From Clostridium cuniculi (GTDB lineage: Bacteria; Bacillota; Clostridia; Clostridiales; Clostridiaceae): a stretch of 64,000 nt of DNA. A model generated the notes under the pieces. That model was not told the DNA's origin. It searched no databases and worked only from the letters and a program-made list of their open reading frames with translations. The position numbers and the translations under genes were made by a program. How positions within the stretch are numbered: position 1 is the first letter of the stretch; every line of letters begins with the position of its first letter. The stretch covers positions 1-64,000 of the forward strand of contig NZ_SMUS01000018.1 of assembly GCF_004353185.1 (NCBI RefSeq). Reading direction: 5' to 3'. Positions 49,725 through 59,835 of this stretch are shown one piece after another.

Positions 49725-51186
49725 TTTTAGTTCTCCTTAAAAAACTAAGTAAACTATCTGTCATTTTATCCTTATCACATACCTCATTATGAAGTACTTC
49801 CTTTTTATCTAAGTTCTTTAGATTATTAGGTATATTAGTGTTAGTATTATCCCTTAATATATTTAATATTTCAAAATCATTTTTCCCACTAATATCTATT
49901 CCTAAAGCATTGCAAATACTTCTTGGAAATTTATATGGACTCGCTGTTGATGCAATCAACGCCTGTCTATAATCTGAAGTTTCCTTTCTATACTTATCTA
50001 ATACTACATAGCCCACTGCAGTATGTGTATCCATTAAATATCCTTCTTTATCATATGCATATTTAATAGCATCATAAACTTCATTAATATTTGCATAATC
50101 GCCATAAAAATCATTTAAAAATTCTTTAGCATTTGGTGAAATTGAATACACCCCTTTTGAATTCAACTCCTCCATAAGCTTCTTAGTTTCTAATGAATCC
50201 CTGTTATTAGCCTCAAATAACAATCTTTCTAAATTTGATGAAATTAAGATATCCATCGATGGTGATTCTGTTAGTATTAGTTCTCTTCTCTTATCATATA
50301 CTCCTGTTTTTAAGAAGTCTGTTAATACATTATTTTCATTTGATGAACATATTAACTTTCCTATAGGTAGCCCCATTTTTTTCCCATAGTAAGCTGCTAA
50401 TATATTCCCAAAGTTCCCTGTTGGAACCACTATATTTATCTTATCGCCCTCTTTTATTTTTTGCTTATTAACTAAATCAAAATATCCATAAAAATAATAA
50501 ACAATTTGTGGTATTAACCTTCCAATATTAATTGAATTTGCAGAAGATAATAAAAAACCGTCTTCTTTTAATTTCTTCTTCAATTCATTATCCCCAAATA
50601 TTGACTTAACCCCACTTTGTGCGTTATCGAAATTGCCCCTAATTCCGATTACTTTTACATTACTTCCTTCTTGTGTCACCATTTGCTTTTGCTGAATTGC
50701 ACTTACCCCTTTTTCAGGATAGTAAACTACAACCTTAAATCCCTCTACATTGCTAAACCCCTGCAACGCAGCCTTACCTGTATCTCCAGATGTTGCTGTT
50801 AATATTACTATTTCTTCATTAATATTTTCTTTTCTCTTTGCAGCTTTCATTATTTGTGGTAAGAATAAAAGTGCTGCATCCTTAAAAGCTGATGTAGGTC
50901 CATGATATAATTCTAAAAAGTTTTTTTCTTCTCTTACAAAGAATTTATCTCTATAAGCTTGTCTTATTGCTTCTTTTAAATTTTCATCACCTATATCATC
51001 AAAAAATTCCCTAATTATTTCATATGCTAATTCTTCATAAGAAAGCCCCATTTTCTTTTTTAAATTATCATATAATCTTGGAAATTCTACTGGAACATAT
51101 AATCCTCCATCATCAGCAATCCCCTTTATAATTGCTTCAGAAGATGAAATAATTTCCCCTTTTCCTCTAGTGCTTATAAACTTCAT
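49717..51186 (-). CDS. thrC: Threonine synthase
   Basis: 489 residues, PLP fold type II. The Schiff-base Lys is Lys102 in Ser-Ala-Phe-Lys-Asp-Ala-Ala. The phosphate-binding loop Thr-Ala-Thr-Ser-Gly-Asp-Thr-Gly-Lys-Ala-Ala is intact. The length and N-terminal Phe-Ile-Ser-Thr-Arg-Gly place it with the long, bacterial-type enzymes. First gene of the thrC-thrB-ACT operon; homoserine dehydrogenase is not in the window. GGAGGTG precedes the ATG. Confidence 0.96.
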   Translation of the reverse strand: MKFISTRGKGEIISSSEAIIKGIADDGGLYVPVEFPRLYDNLKKKMGLSYEELAYEIIREFFDDIGDENLKEAIRQAYRDKFFVREEKNFLELYHGPTSAFKDAALLFLPQIMKAAKRKENINEEIVILTATSGDTGKAALQGFSNVEGFKVVVYYPEKGVSAIQQKQMVTQEGSNVKVIGIRGNFDNAQSGVKSIFGDNELKKKLKEDGFLLSSANSINIGRLIPQIVYYFYGYFDLVNKQKIKEGDKINIVVPTGNFGNILAAYYGKKMGLPIGKLICSSNENNVLTDFLKTGVYDKRRELILTESPSMDILISSNLERLLFEANNRDSLETKKLMEELNSKGVYSISPNAKEFLNDFYGDYANINEVYDAIKYAYDKEGYLMDTHTAVGYVVLDKYRKETSDYRQALIASTASPYKFPRSICNALGIDISGKNDFEILNILRDNTNTNIPNNLKNLDKKEVLHNEVCDKDKMTDSLLSFLRRTKND

Positions 51187-51266
51187 TTTACACCTCCAAT
51201 AACTTTATTTATTTTTCATCCTTCTGTATTATATTTGTATTTTTAAGCAAGAATTACCATATGAAA

Positions 51267-51295
51267 ATTTTACCATGTATCTCTATAAAATACAA
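51267..51295 (-). promoter_or_regulatory. Promoter of the thr operon
   Basis: On the minus strand TTGTAT (51295-51290) and TAAAAT (51272-51267) are separated by 17 bases. The leader of about 75 bases shows no T-box or obvious attenuator. Confidence 0.6.
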
Positions 51296-51344
51296 CTGTT
51301 TTTTTCTTGTAAACATTTTAATTTTATTTTTTTATTTTTATCCA

Positions 51345-51420
51345 AAAAAATAGACTATCTCTCTTCAAACTACTCTCATCAAATAGAGAAAGATTAGTTT
51401 ATTCTAGAGATAATCTATTT
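51345..51420 (-). terminator. Terminator of the P-type ATPase gene
   Basis: AAATAGATTATCTCT on the minus strand pairs with a downstream AGAGATAGTCTATTT (one G-U pair), which runs into T7. An inner CTCTATTTGATGAGAG stem fills the loop. Confidence 0.8.
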
Positions 51421-51424
51421 AAAA

Positions 51425-53974
51425 TTACTTTTTAGATTTTATAAGAAGATATACACTGTTTATTAAGAATATTATTCCTGAGAAGAATATTACTAATAAC
51501 CATTGTCCTAAATTTAAGGCAACTGTATTAAATATTCCTCTTAAAAATGGAATATATAATATACCACATATCATTGTAATTGAAATTATTGCTGCCCCTA
51601 ATAAATATATATTGGATAATACATTTATTTCAAATATAGAATGTCTTTCTGATCTACACTCAAAAACATGTAAAAGTTGAGACATAACCAATGTGCATAA
51701 TGCAATTGTCCTACAAGTTGCTAAGTCCATTCCATAATATCTACCAACCATAAATGATAATAAAGTACAAATTCCAATTAGACATCCTCTAACAATAATT
51801 TTTTCCCAAAGTCCCCTTGCAAATATACCTTCATTCTTTTCCCTTGGTGATTGTCTCATTATATCTTTATCTGCAGGATCAATTCCTAATGCAATAGCTG
51901 GTAATCCATCTGTAGCTAAATTTACAAATAAAATTTGTATTGGTGTAAGTGGATTTGGTAAATAAAATAATGAGGCTAAGAACATTGTTAACACTTCACC
52001 TAAATTACAAGATAATAAGTATCTAATAAATTTTCTTATATTATCATATATAATTCTTCCTTCTTCAACTGCAGATACTATTGTTGCAAAATTATCATCC
52101 ATTAAAACCATTGATGCAGCCTCTTTAGTAACATCTGTTCCTGATATTCCCATAGCAACTCCAATATCAGCTTCTTTTATGGCAGGAGCATCATTAACAC
52201 CGTCACCAGTCATTGCAACTATATTATTATTCTTTTTAAATGCCTTTACTATTCTTAACTTATGATTTGGAGATACCCTTGCAAATACTCTTAACTTCTC
52301 CACTCTCTTTACTAATTCTTCATCAGACATCTTTTCCAATTCATCACCAGTAATAGCTTGATCATCTGTAGTACAAATATTAATACTCTTTGCAATTGCT
52401 AATGCAGTATTTTTATGGTCTCCAGTTATCATTACAGGCTTAATCCCTGCCATTTTACACTTTAATACAGCATCTTTAACTTCTATTCTAGGAGGGTCCA
52501 TACTTCCTGCAACTCCTAAGAATATTAAATTATCTTCAACAGAGTCATTTTTAACTACATGCTCTTCTTTATAAGCTGCTGCTATACACCTTAAAGCTCT
52601 ATTAGACATAGATTCAATATAACTATATATTTGCTTTTTCTTCTGAGCTGTAAGAGGCTTTATTTTACCATTTTCTAATACAGCATTACATCTCTCTAAT
52701 ACTCTTTCCGGTGCTCCCTTCATATAACAACTTTCCTTACCATTTGCATTCATTATTACAGTCATCATTTTTCTAGTAGAATCAAATGGTATTTCAAATA
52801 CTCTGTTAGCTCTTGAAATAAAGCTTTCTGCTTCATTTGTATCATTAAAAAACACTTTAACTAAAGCTGTTTCTGTAGGATCTCCCATAACAGCTTTATC
52901 AATATCCTTAATATCATAGTTATAATTTGTATCATTACAATATACAAAAGCTTCCTTTAGCTTTTCACAATTATTTAACTTCTCTTTATCCAATTCATAA
53001 ATTTTCCCATTTGTTAAAATTTCTTTTACAGTCATTTTATTTTGAGTTAAAGTTCCAGTTTTATCCGAACAAATTACAGAAGTACATCCTAAAGTTTCAA
53101 CTGCTGGCAATTTTCTAATTAATGCATTTCTCTTAAGCATCCTACTTACACCTAATGCTAATGCAACAGTAACTATAGCAGCCAAACCTTCTGGTATTGC
53201 AGCAACAGCCAATGACACACCTAAAAGGAACATTTCAGTAATATCATTTCCTCTTAATATTCCAAGAACAGTTACAATTACGCACACTATAACACAAACT
53301 ATTACTAATATTTTACCTAAAGAATCTAGTCTTTCTCTTAAAGGTGACTTTTCTTCTTCTATGTTATCTAAAAGATTTGCTATTTTACCCATTTCGGTTT
53401 GCATACCTATAGAATCAATTAATAACAATCCTCTACCTTTTAAAACTATTGTACCCATGTATCCTTCATTTTTTCCTTTGCTTGTATCTTTAGATATACC
53501 TACTGATTCTCCTGTTAATAATGATTCATCTACTACCATATTAGCAGCATCAATAAATGTTCCATCCGCGGGAATTCTATCTCCTGCTTCTAATACTACA
53601 ACATCTCCAATTGTTAACTCTCTAGAATTTATAACCTTAATATTTCCATCTCTTATAGCTTTACAAGTTGGCGCTGCCATCTCCTGCAATGCCTCTAATG
53701 ACTTTTCAGTTCTAAATTCTTGTACAAAACCTAATATTGCATTTACAATTACTATAATAAGTATCGTTATTGCATCTGCCTTGTCTCCAATAAATCCTGA
53801 TATAATAGTGGCACCCATTAATACCCATACTAAGAAATCATTAAATTGAGATAAGAAAATTAAAACTGGTGACTTTTTCTTTTTATGTTTAAGTTCATTT
53901 AAACCATAGGTTTTAATTCTTTTTTCTGCTTCTCTAGTACTTAATCCTCTAGTAAATTCTTTTTCCTGTATCAC
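51425..53974 (-). CDS. Calcium-type P2A cation-transporting ATPase
   Basis: 849 residues, ten membrane helices. Actuator motif Thr-Gly-Glu-Ser (154-157). Helix 4 has Pro261-Glu-Gly-Leu, the Ca2+-site motif of SERCA/PMR1-type pumps. Asp304 in Asp-Lys-Thr-Gly-Thr-Leu-Thr is phosphorylated, and Thr-Gly-Asp-Gly-Val-Asn-Asp-Ala-Pro closes the P domain. It should export Ca2+ from the cytoplasm, driven by ATP; Mn2+ is an alternative. No heavy-metal Cys domain. GTG start after GGAGGAG. Monocistronic. Confidence 0.94.
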   Translation of the reverse strand: MIQEKEFTRGLSTREAEKRIKTYGLNELKHKKKKSPVLIFLSQFNDFLVWVLMGATIISGFIGDKADAITILIIVIVNAILGFVQEFRTEKSLEALQEMAAPTCKAIRDGNIKVINSRELTIGDVVVLEAGDRIPADGTFIDAANMVVDESLLTGESVGISKDTSKGKNEGYMGTIVLKGRGLLLIDSIGMQTEMGKIANLLDNIEEEKSPLRERLDSLGKILVIVCVIVCVIVTVLGILRGNDITEMFLLGVSLAVAAIPEGLAAIVTVALALGVSRMLKRNALIRKLPAVETLGCTSVICSDKTGTLTQNKMTVKEILTNGKIYELDKEKLNNCEKLKEAFVYCNDTNYNYDIKDIDKAVMGDPTETALVKVFFNDTNEAESFISRANRVFEIPFDSTRKMMTVIMNANGKESCYMKGAPERVLERCNAVLENGKIKPLTAQKKKQIYSYIESMSNRALRCIAAAYKEEHVVKNDSVEDNLIFLGVAGSMDPPRIEVKDAVLKCKMAGIKPVMITGDHKNTALAIAKSINICTTDDQAITGDELEKMSDEELVKRVEKLRVFARVSPNHKLRIVKAFKKNNNIVAMTGDGVNDAPAIKEADIGVAMGISGTDVTKEAASMVLMDDNFATIVSAVEEGRIIYDNIRKFIRYLLSCNLGEVLTMFLASLFYLPNPLTPIQILFVNLATDGLPAIALGIDPADKDIMRQSPREKNEGIFARGLWEKIIVRGCLIGICTLLSFMVGRYYGMDLATCRTIALCTLVMSQLLHVFECRSERHSIFEINVLSNIYLLGAAIISITMICGILYIPFLRGIFNTVALNLGQWLLVIFFSGIIFLINSVYLLIKSKK

Positions 53975-54255
53975 TCTTTCTCCTCCTCATCAAGAACTCT
54001 TGTATATATATATTAATGTTTATGTAATACTATGAATAATTAAGTTAAATTTCTATTTAATATACTTTACATTTTTATTTACAAATCACATTTACAAATA
54101 TAGAATAGTATTATGTGAAAATATGTATAAAGCTATTAATAAGATAGTCTTTTTTTAATAGCAGTTTGCTAGTTTAAAATTATTAAAAGTTGCCTTTTGC
54201 AACCTAACAAATTAATTGCTTTATTTATCTAAATATACTAAGGAGGGCATATTAC

Positions 54256-55893
54256 ATGAAAGATATAATTTATGTAACTGGTCATAAAAATCCAGACTCA
54301 GATTCAATATGTGCAGCTTATGCATATTCTGAATTTAAAAATAAAATTGGTGAAACTGAAACTGTGGCTTGCAGACTTGGTAATGTAAACCAAGAAACTC
54401 AATTCATATTAGATTATTTTGGTGCAGAAGCCCCAAAGTTCTTAAACACAGTTAAACTTAAAGTAGAAGACTTACAATTTGATAATATAAGTCCTATTTC
54501 TCCTGATATCTCATTAAAAACTGCTTGGACAATCATGAGAGATAAAAATATAAAGACTTTACCTGTTGCAGATGAAAATGACCATTTATTAGGAGTATTA
54601 TCTGTTGCTAACCTTACTTCTTGCTACATGGATATATGGGATAACAGAATATTAGCAAAAAGTAATACAACTTTAGATAACATAATTGATACTTTATCTG
54701 CTAAAGTTTGTTATGCAAATGAAGATACAAAACAATTCCCTGGTAAGATAGCTGTTACAGCTATGCAACCTGATACTATGTCTGAGCATATAGAAGCAGG
54801 TGATATTGCTATTGTTGGTGATAGAGAAGAAGCACAAGCTGAATTAATTAACCTTAATGTTTCATTAATGATAGTTACTGGTGGATATGCTCCATCTGAA
54901 AAAATAATAAGCTTAGCTAAAGAACATGGTGTTACTGTAATAGTTACTCAACATGATTCATTTACAGCTTCAAGACTTATTGTTCAAAGTATCCCTGTTG
55001 GATATGTAATGGTTAAAGAAAATATAGTTTCTTTCACAACTGATGATTTAGTTGATGACATAAAAGGAATTATGAGTGAAACTAGATTTAGAAGCTATCC
55101 TGTTTTAGATCAAAACGGAAGAGTTGTTGGTACTGTTTCTAGATACCACTTAATTTCTAACCATAAGAAAAAAGTTATTCAAGTTGACCACAATGAAAGA
55201 GGTCAATCTGTTGATGGATTAGAAGATGCTGAAGTAGTAGAAATCATCGACCACCACAGAGTTGCTGATATTCAAACTAATAATCCAATTTACTTCAGAA
55301 ATGAACCAGTTGGAAGTACTTCAACAATAGTTGCTAAATGCTTCTTTGAAAATGGTATTAGACCATCAAGAAAAGCTGCAGGACTTCTTTGTGGAGCAAT
55401 AATCTCTGATACATTATTATTCAGAAGCCCAACTTGCACTCCACAAGATAAGTATATCTGCAAAAAGCTTGCTGAAATTGCTGGTATAAATATAGAAGAA
55501 TTTGCAAAAGAAATGTTTAAAGCAGGTACTTCATTAAAAGGTAAGACTGTTGAACAAATCTTCAACACAGACTTCAAACCATTTACTATTGAAGGTACTA
55601 AAGTAGGTATCTCTCAAGTTAATACAATGGATATTGAAGGATTTATGCCTTTAAAAGAAGAAATGTTAAATTACATGGATCAAAAGGCTAAAGAAGCTGG
55701 ATTAGAAATGGTTATGCTATTATTAACTGATATTTTAAACGAAGGTTCTGAAATATTAGTTACAGGTGCTAAACCTGAAATAGTTGAAAAAGCATTTAAG
55801 GTTACTTTAAAAGATAAAGGTGCATTCCTTCCTGGAGTTCTTTCTAGAAAGAAACAAGTTGTACCTCCAATAACTAATGCTATAACATCTTAA
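54256..55893 (+). CDS. ppaC: Mn-dependent family II inorganic pyrophosphatase with CBS-DRTGG-CBS insert
   Basis: 545 residues. The DHH catalytic domain is split: the N-terminal half holds His-Lys-Asn-Pro-Asp-Ser-Asp (about 10-16) and the later half Ile-Ile-Asp-His-His-Arg plus the DHHA2 domain. Between lie CBS1, a DRTGG domain and CBS2 (about residues 70-305). The insert binds adenine nucleotides in clostridial relatives: AMP/ADP inhibit and diadenosine tetraphosphate activates. It hydrolyses PPi. AAGGAGGGC lies 7 bases before the ATG. Confidence 0.96.
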   Translation: MKDIIYVTGHKNPDSDSICAAYAYSEFKNKIGETETVACRLGNVNQETQFILDYFGAEAPKFLNTVKLKVEDLQFDNISPISPDISLKTAWTIMRDKNIKTLPVADENDHLLGVLSVANLTSCYMDIWDNRILAKSNTTLDNIIDTLSAKVCYANEDTKQFPGKIAVTAMQPDTMSEHIEAGDIAIVGDREEAQAELINLNVSLMIVTGGYAPSEKIISLAKEHGVTVIVTQHDSFTASRLIVQSIPVGYVMVKENIVSFTTDDLVDDIKGIMSETRFRSYPVLDQNGRVVGTVSRYHLISNHKKKVIQVDHNERGQSVDGLEDAEVVEIIDHHRVADIQTNNPIYFRNEPVGSTSTIVAKCFFENGIRPSRKAAGLLCGAIISDTLLFRSPTCTPQDKYICKKLAEIAGINIEEFAKEMFKAGTSLKGKTVEQIFNTDFKPFTIEGTKVGISQVNTMDIEGFMPLKEEMLNYMDQKAKEAGLEMVMLLLTDILNEGSEILVTGAKPEIVEKAFKVTLKDKGAFLPGVLSRKKQVVPPITNAITS

Positions 55894-55894
55894 T

Positions 55895-55933
55895 AAAAAA
55901 ATGAGTGTATCCCTATGATACACTCATTTTTTG
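55895..55933. terminator. Bidirectional terminator
   Basis: AAAAAATGAGTGTATC and its complement pair around CCTAT with T6 on the + strand and A/T-rich flanks on the minus side. It separates ppaC from the YvrJ gene. Confidence 0.9.
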
Positions 55934-56104
55934 CTATTCATTATCAATTACAATACCAAGTTTAGTCGAAATTATGGTATTCAGCTTATTTATTGAAAAT
56001 GTTAATGTCATTATTTGCTTTTCTAGTCGTATTAATAAATATGCACTAATAGCTACTGGAAAACCAACATTAGCAATTAAATTTACAAGTTCACTTATCT
56101 CCAT
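55934..56104 (-). CDS. YvrJ-family small membrane protein
   Basis: 56 residues. One membrane segment contains Asn-Val-Gly-Phe-Pro-Val-Ala-Ile-Ser-Ala-Tyr-Leu-Leu-Ile-Arg-Leu-Glu-Lys, the YvrJ signature, followed by an amphipathic helix. Function unknown; YvrJ resembles holin-like or adaptor peptides. ATG 56104 follows GGAGGG; an upstream ATG would add 18 residues. Confidence 0.85.
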   Translation of the reverse strand: MEISELVNLIANVGFPVAISAYLLIRLEKQIMTLTFSINKLNTIISTKLGIVIDNE

Positions 56105-56181
56105 AAAATTCCCTCCAAAAATAATCATTACACTTAATATATATCCAGTAACTATCATTTTTTAAATTTTATTTCTAAATA

Positions 56182-56982
56182 TTAATATAATTTTCCTTCT
56201 AAAAGATCATTATATTTCTTCATAATATCTCTTAAAATCTCATTATTAACATCAAACTTTATATCATCAACTTGAGATATTGGTAATATAGCAACAGAAG
56301 TTCCTGAAATAAATAATGAGTCTAAATCACTTATTTCTGAGGCTCTTATTTCCTTTTCCTCTACTTCTACACCTAATGATTCTGCTATTTTAAATATTTT
56401 ATCTCTTGTAATTCCTCTAAGCACTGCTTCACCTTTAGCTGTTATAAGCTTTTTATCTTTTATTCCAAAAAAGTTTGATTTACTGCCTTCCGTAATAAAA
56501 CCATTTCTATCTACTAAAAGAGCTTCATGAGCCTTAGATTCCTTCATCTTCTCTGCAATTTTTGCCCTAAACTCTGTACTAACTATCTTTAAATTAGGAT
56601 TTTCTCTTTCACCGTAATAAAGAATAACTTTTACTCCTTTTTCATAGTATTCTTCATCAGGATAAGAATGCATTATATAATATATTTTTAAATTACCATT
56701 ACTTATGTTATATGTAATTTTTATATTACCAATAGCATTATCATTCTTTTCAATAACTTTAACTATTAAACTTTCTATGGTTTCTTCACTATATGGAAAT
56801 TCTTTATTTATAAGTTTAAATGATTTTTTCATTCTAGCTAAGTGTTCCTTTAAAAACACTGGTTTCCCATTAACAACTCTTAAAACCTCATATATTATCT
56901 TTTCTTTATAATCTTCATCAGTAAAATCATTAATAGGATATATTATTCCATTATTTAAATAAAATTTATTTATCGCTTCCAT
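56182..56982 (-). CDS. Class IV aminotransferase
   Basis: 266 residues, PLP fold type IV. Lys132 (Asn-Leu-Lys-Ile-Val-Ser) aligns with the Schiff-base Lys of D-amino-acid aminotransferase. Phosphate loop Ile-Thr-Glu-Gly-Ser-Lys-Ser-Asn-Phe-Phe is present. The family covers branched-chain and D-amino-acid aminotransferases and aminodeoxychorismate lyase; the sequence alone does not decide. GGAGG precedes the ATG. Upstream of a HAD phosphatase gene, on the same strand. Confidence 0.88.
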   Translation of the reverse strand: MEAINKFYLNNGIIYPINDFTDEDYKEKIIYEVLRVVNGKPVFLKEHLARMKKSFKLINKEFPYSEETIESLIVKVIEKNDNAIGNIKITYNISNGNLKIYYIMHSYPDEEYYEKGVKVILYYGERENPNLKIVSTEFRAKIAEKMKESKAHEALLVDRNGFITEGSKSNFFGIKDKKLITAKGEAVLRGITRDKIFKIAESLGVEVEEKEIRASEISDLDSLFISGTSVAILPISQVDDIKFDVNNEILRDIMKKYNDLLEGKLY

Positions 56983-57009
56983 TACTATTATACCTCCTTT
57001 GAAGATTAT

Positions 57010-57648
57010 TTATTTCCATCTTAAAATTTCTATTTCATGTTTCTTTTTATAATTAATTAAATATGGATTTCCAACAAGATCTAATAATGGTTTATCTGAT
57101 AATGAGTCTGAAAACATATATGAATTTTTAAAATCTACTTTTATATTTTTCTCTTCTAAAACCTTTTTTAGTCTTCTAACTTTTTCTTCACCTTTACAGT
57201 TGTTTCCGTCCATTTTTCTTATAAATTTTCCACCCTCAAATGTAAACTTAGTTCCAATTATTAAATCTACTTCTTTTATTGCATAAAATTCTTTAACATA
57301 AAACTCTGGTGATGCCGATATAAGTACTACCATATATCCTTCTTTTTTTAATTTTTTTATCATATCGACTGCATCTTTATAAAGTATTTTGCTTATTTTT
57401 TCATCATAAAATGATTTAGTAAGCTTAGCTAATTCTGCTTCGTCTATGTTTTCAATAAACTTTAAAAAACATTCTTTAACCCTTTTTTCATCATAAACTT
57501 TTACTCCATACATTAACCCTGAATATAATGCTCTTGGCAGAAATTTTATATTTTTTATATCTTTAGATACAAGATATTTAAAAAACTCCATTAATGTTTC
57601 TTTTCTTGTTATTGTATAATCTATATCAAATATCGCTAATTTTTCCAC
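57010..57648 (-). CDS. HAD-IB phosphatase, SerB-like
   Basis: 212 residues. The nucleophile motif Phe-Asp8-Ile-Asp10-Tyr-Thr, motif II Ile-Ser-Ala-Ser-Pro, and motif III/IV Lys ... Ser-Asp-Ser-Leu-Ser-Asp are all in place. HAD-IB members include phosphoserine phosphatase and other small-molecule phosphatases; the substrate is not certain. Start is GTG 57648 with GGAGG upstream. Probably cotranscribed with the class IV aminotransferase (27-base gap). Confidence 0.9.
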   Translation of the reverse strand: MEKLAIFDIDYTITRKETLMEFFKYLVSKDIKNIKFLPRALYSGLMYGVKVYDEKRVKECFLKFIENIDEAELAKLTKSFYDEKISKILYKDAVDMIKKLKKEGYMVVLISASPEFYVKEFYAIKEVDLIIGTKFTFEGGKFIRKMDGNNCKGEEKVRRLKKVLEEKNIKVDFKNSYMFSDSLSDKPLLDLVGNPYLINYKKKHEIEILRWK

Positions 57649-57710
57649 TTATTTTCCTCCAGCTTAACTATATAAAGGCTGAGCATTTTATATGCCTCAG
57701 CCCCTTTTGC

Positions 57711-58904
57711 TTATTTCAACTTATTAACAAATTTATTTATTCTCTCTAAACCTTTTTCAATTGACTCCATTGAAGTTGCATAAGATACTCTAACATAGTT
57801 ATCTAATCCAAAAGCTTTTCCTGGAATAACTGCTACTTTTTCATGTTCTAATAACTTAGCAGAGAAATCCATTGAATCATTAATTCTTTCTCCATTAATT
57901 TCTTTTCCTAAGCATTTATCAATATTTATCATAATATAAAATGCACCTTGTGGCTTAATTATGCTTAAGTTATTCATTTCTTCTAAAGTCTTAGCCATAT
58001 AGTTTCTTCTTCTTTCAAACTCAACAATCATTTCTTTAACTTTATCTTGAGGTCCATTTAAGGCTTCAACTGCTGCATATTGAGTTATAGAACAAACATT
58101 AGAAGTCATATGACTTTGAATATTAGTCATAAGCTTTGCTATTTTTTCTGATGCTCCACAATATCCTAATCTCCATCCAGTCATAGCATAAGACTTAGAT
58201 AAACCATTTATAACAATAGTTCTTTCATATGCGTCATCAGAAACACTAGCAATACTTACATGCTTTTCTCCATCATATATTAATTTCTCATACATTTCAT
58301 CAGAAACTATTATAAGATCATGTTTTTTAGCAAACTCTGCTATTTCTATTAATTCTTCTTTATTATAAATAGTTCCTGTTGGATTATTAGGTGTATTTAA
58401 TATAATAGCTTTAGTCTTTTCTGTAACTACTTTTTCTAAATTTTCTTTAGTAAACTTATAAGAAGATGTTTCATCACTTTCTACAAATACTGCTTTTCCA
58501 TCTGCTAACCCTATAAGCTCAGGATAACTAACCCAATAAGGATTTGGTACAATTACCTCATCACCTGGGTTTAATATTGCTAAAAATACATTTGCAAGTG
58601 ATTGTTTAGCCCCTGTAGATACTACTATTTGTGATGGTTTATATATTAATCCATTGTCTTCCTTAAACTTCCTACATATAGCTTCTCTTAATGGAAGTAT
58701 TCCATTTACATTGGTATACTTTGTATTACCTTCTTCCATTGCTTTTATAGCCGCATTAATTATATTTGCTGGAGTATTAAAATCTGGTTCACCTGCTCCA
58801 AAACTAATTACATCAATTCCATTTTCTTTCATCTCTTTAGCTTTTGCTGTTATTGCTAAAGTTACTGACGCTTCTATTCTTTGTGCTTTTCTTGATAATT
58901 CCAT
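57711..58904 (-). CDS. Class I/II PLP aminotransferase, aspartate aminotransferase-like
   Basis: 397 residues, fold type I. The Schiff-base Lys is Lys237 in Gly-Leu-Ser-Lys-Ser-Tyr-Ala-Met-Thr-Gly-Trp-Arg. Asn-Asn-Pro-Thr-Gly and the C-terminal Arg-Val-Ser-Tyr-Ala are present. Belongs to the AspB-type family that transfers amino groups between aspartate, or a related donor, and 2-oxoglutarate. 13 bases after the PHP gene. Tyr/Met-pathway substrates remain possible. Confidence 0.92.
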   Translation of the reverse strand: MELSRKAQRIEASVTLAITAKAKEMKENGIDVISFGAGEPDFNTPANIINAAIKAMEEGNTKYTNVNGILPLREAICRKFKEDNGLIYKPSQIVVSTGAKQSLANVFLAILNPGDEVIVPNPYWVSYPELIGLADGKAVFVESDETSSYKFTKENLEKVVTEKTKAIILNTPNNPTGTIYNKEELIEIAEFAKKHDLIIVSDEMYEKLIYDGEKHVSIASVSDDAYERTIVINGLSKSYAMTGWRLGYCGASEKIAKLMTNIQSHMTSNVCSITQYAAVEALNGPQDKVKEMIVEFERRRNYMAKTLEEMNNLSIIKPQGAFYIMINIDKCLGKEINGERINDSMDFSAKLLEHEKVAVIPGKAFGLDNYVRVSYATSMESIEKGLERINKFVNKLK

Positions 58905-58917
58905 TGATTTGCCCCCA

Positions 58918-59745
58918 TTATCTCTTATTAAATTTAATAAACTTTTCTAAATACTCTTCATTTAATCCACAACTACCTATAGTTAAATTATCATAACCTA
59001 AAGCTCTACCGTGATAATCACTTCCTCCACTTATACATAACTTATACTTTTTAGCTAAATTAAAAAATTTATTTATATCTCCTTGCGAATGGCTTGGATG
59101 ATATACTTCTATTCCTTTAAGTCCAAAACACCTTAATTCCTTTAAAATATTCTCAACTTCTATTTTTCTATATATTTGACCTGGATGAGCTAAAATAGCT
59201 ACTCCATCAGACTTATTAATTACATCTATGCAATCTCTATAATTTAACCTAAACCCTTTAACATATGCTGGTTTTCCTTGAACTAAGAAACTTCTAAATG
59301 CACTTTTGTAGTTATCAAAATACCCTTTTCTAACCATTGCGTTTGCCACATGACTTCTTCCTACAGTTGAATCTATATCTATAGCCAAATCTTCCAAATC
59401 TAATTTTATATCATATTTTTTTAAATTAAATAGTATTTCTTCAACTCTTTTCATTCTTTGAGTATTTAATTCATTTACAACTTCTTGTAATTCTTTATTA
59501 TCAATATCCATAAAGTATCCAAGTATATGCAATTCCATTTCTCTAAATTCAGTACTAAGTTCTATTCCTGGAATTATATTTACCTCTTTATAATTATTCT
59601 TAGTAACATACTGTGATGCTATAGAATCATGATCTGTTATAGAGATGTATTTAATGTTATCTTTTATTGCTGAATCAATTATTTCCTCTGGACTTTTTAT
59701 TCCATCAGAATAATTTGAATGAATATGTAAATCTGCATACTTCAT
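58918..59745 (-). CDS. PHP-domain phosphoesterase (YciV/TrpH-like)
   Basis: 275 residues. The N-terminal metal site His-Ile-His-Ser-Asn-Tyr-Ser-Asp-Gly, Thr-Asp-His-Asp, Gly-Ile-Glu, and the later Ala-His-Pro-Gly and Gly-Gly-Ser-Asp-Tyr-His are complete. Relatives hydrolyse 3',5'-bisphosphonucleosides and short RNA ends. ATG 59745 follows AAGGTG; a GTG at 59754 overlaps that site. Probably cotranscribed with the downstream aminotransferase. Confidence 0.9.
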   Translation of the reverse strand: MKYADLHIHSNYSDGIKSPEEIIDSAIKDNIKYISITDHDSIASQYVTKNNYKEVNIIPGIELSTEFREMELHILGYFMDIDNKELQEVVNELNTQRMKRVEEILFNLKKYDIKLDLEDLAIDIDSTVGRSHVANAMVRKGYFDNYKSAFRSFLVQGKPAYVKGFRLNYRDCIDVINKSDGVAILAHPGQIYRKIEVENILKELRCFGLKGIEVYHPSHSQGDINKFFNLAKKYKLCISGGSDYHGRALGYDNLTIGSCGLNEEYLEKFIKFNKR

Positions 59746-59835
59746 CTTATTCACCTTTTCTTTTTAAGTGAAATTTTCATTTATAACTTTTACTTAGTTT
59801 AAGTTACTTCTCAATTTGTTATTCTAACTTATGAT

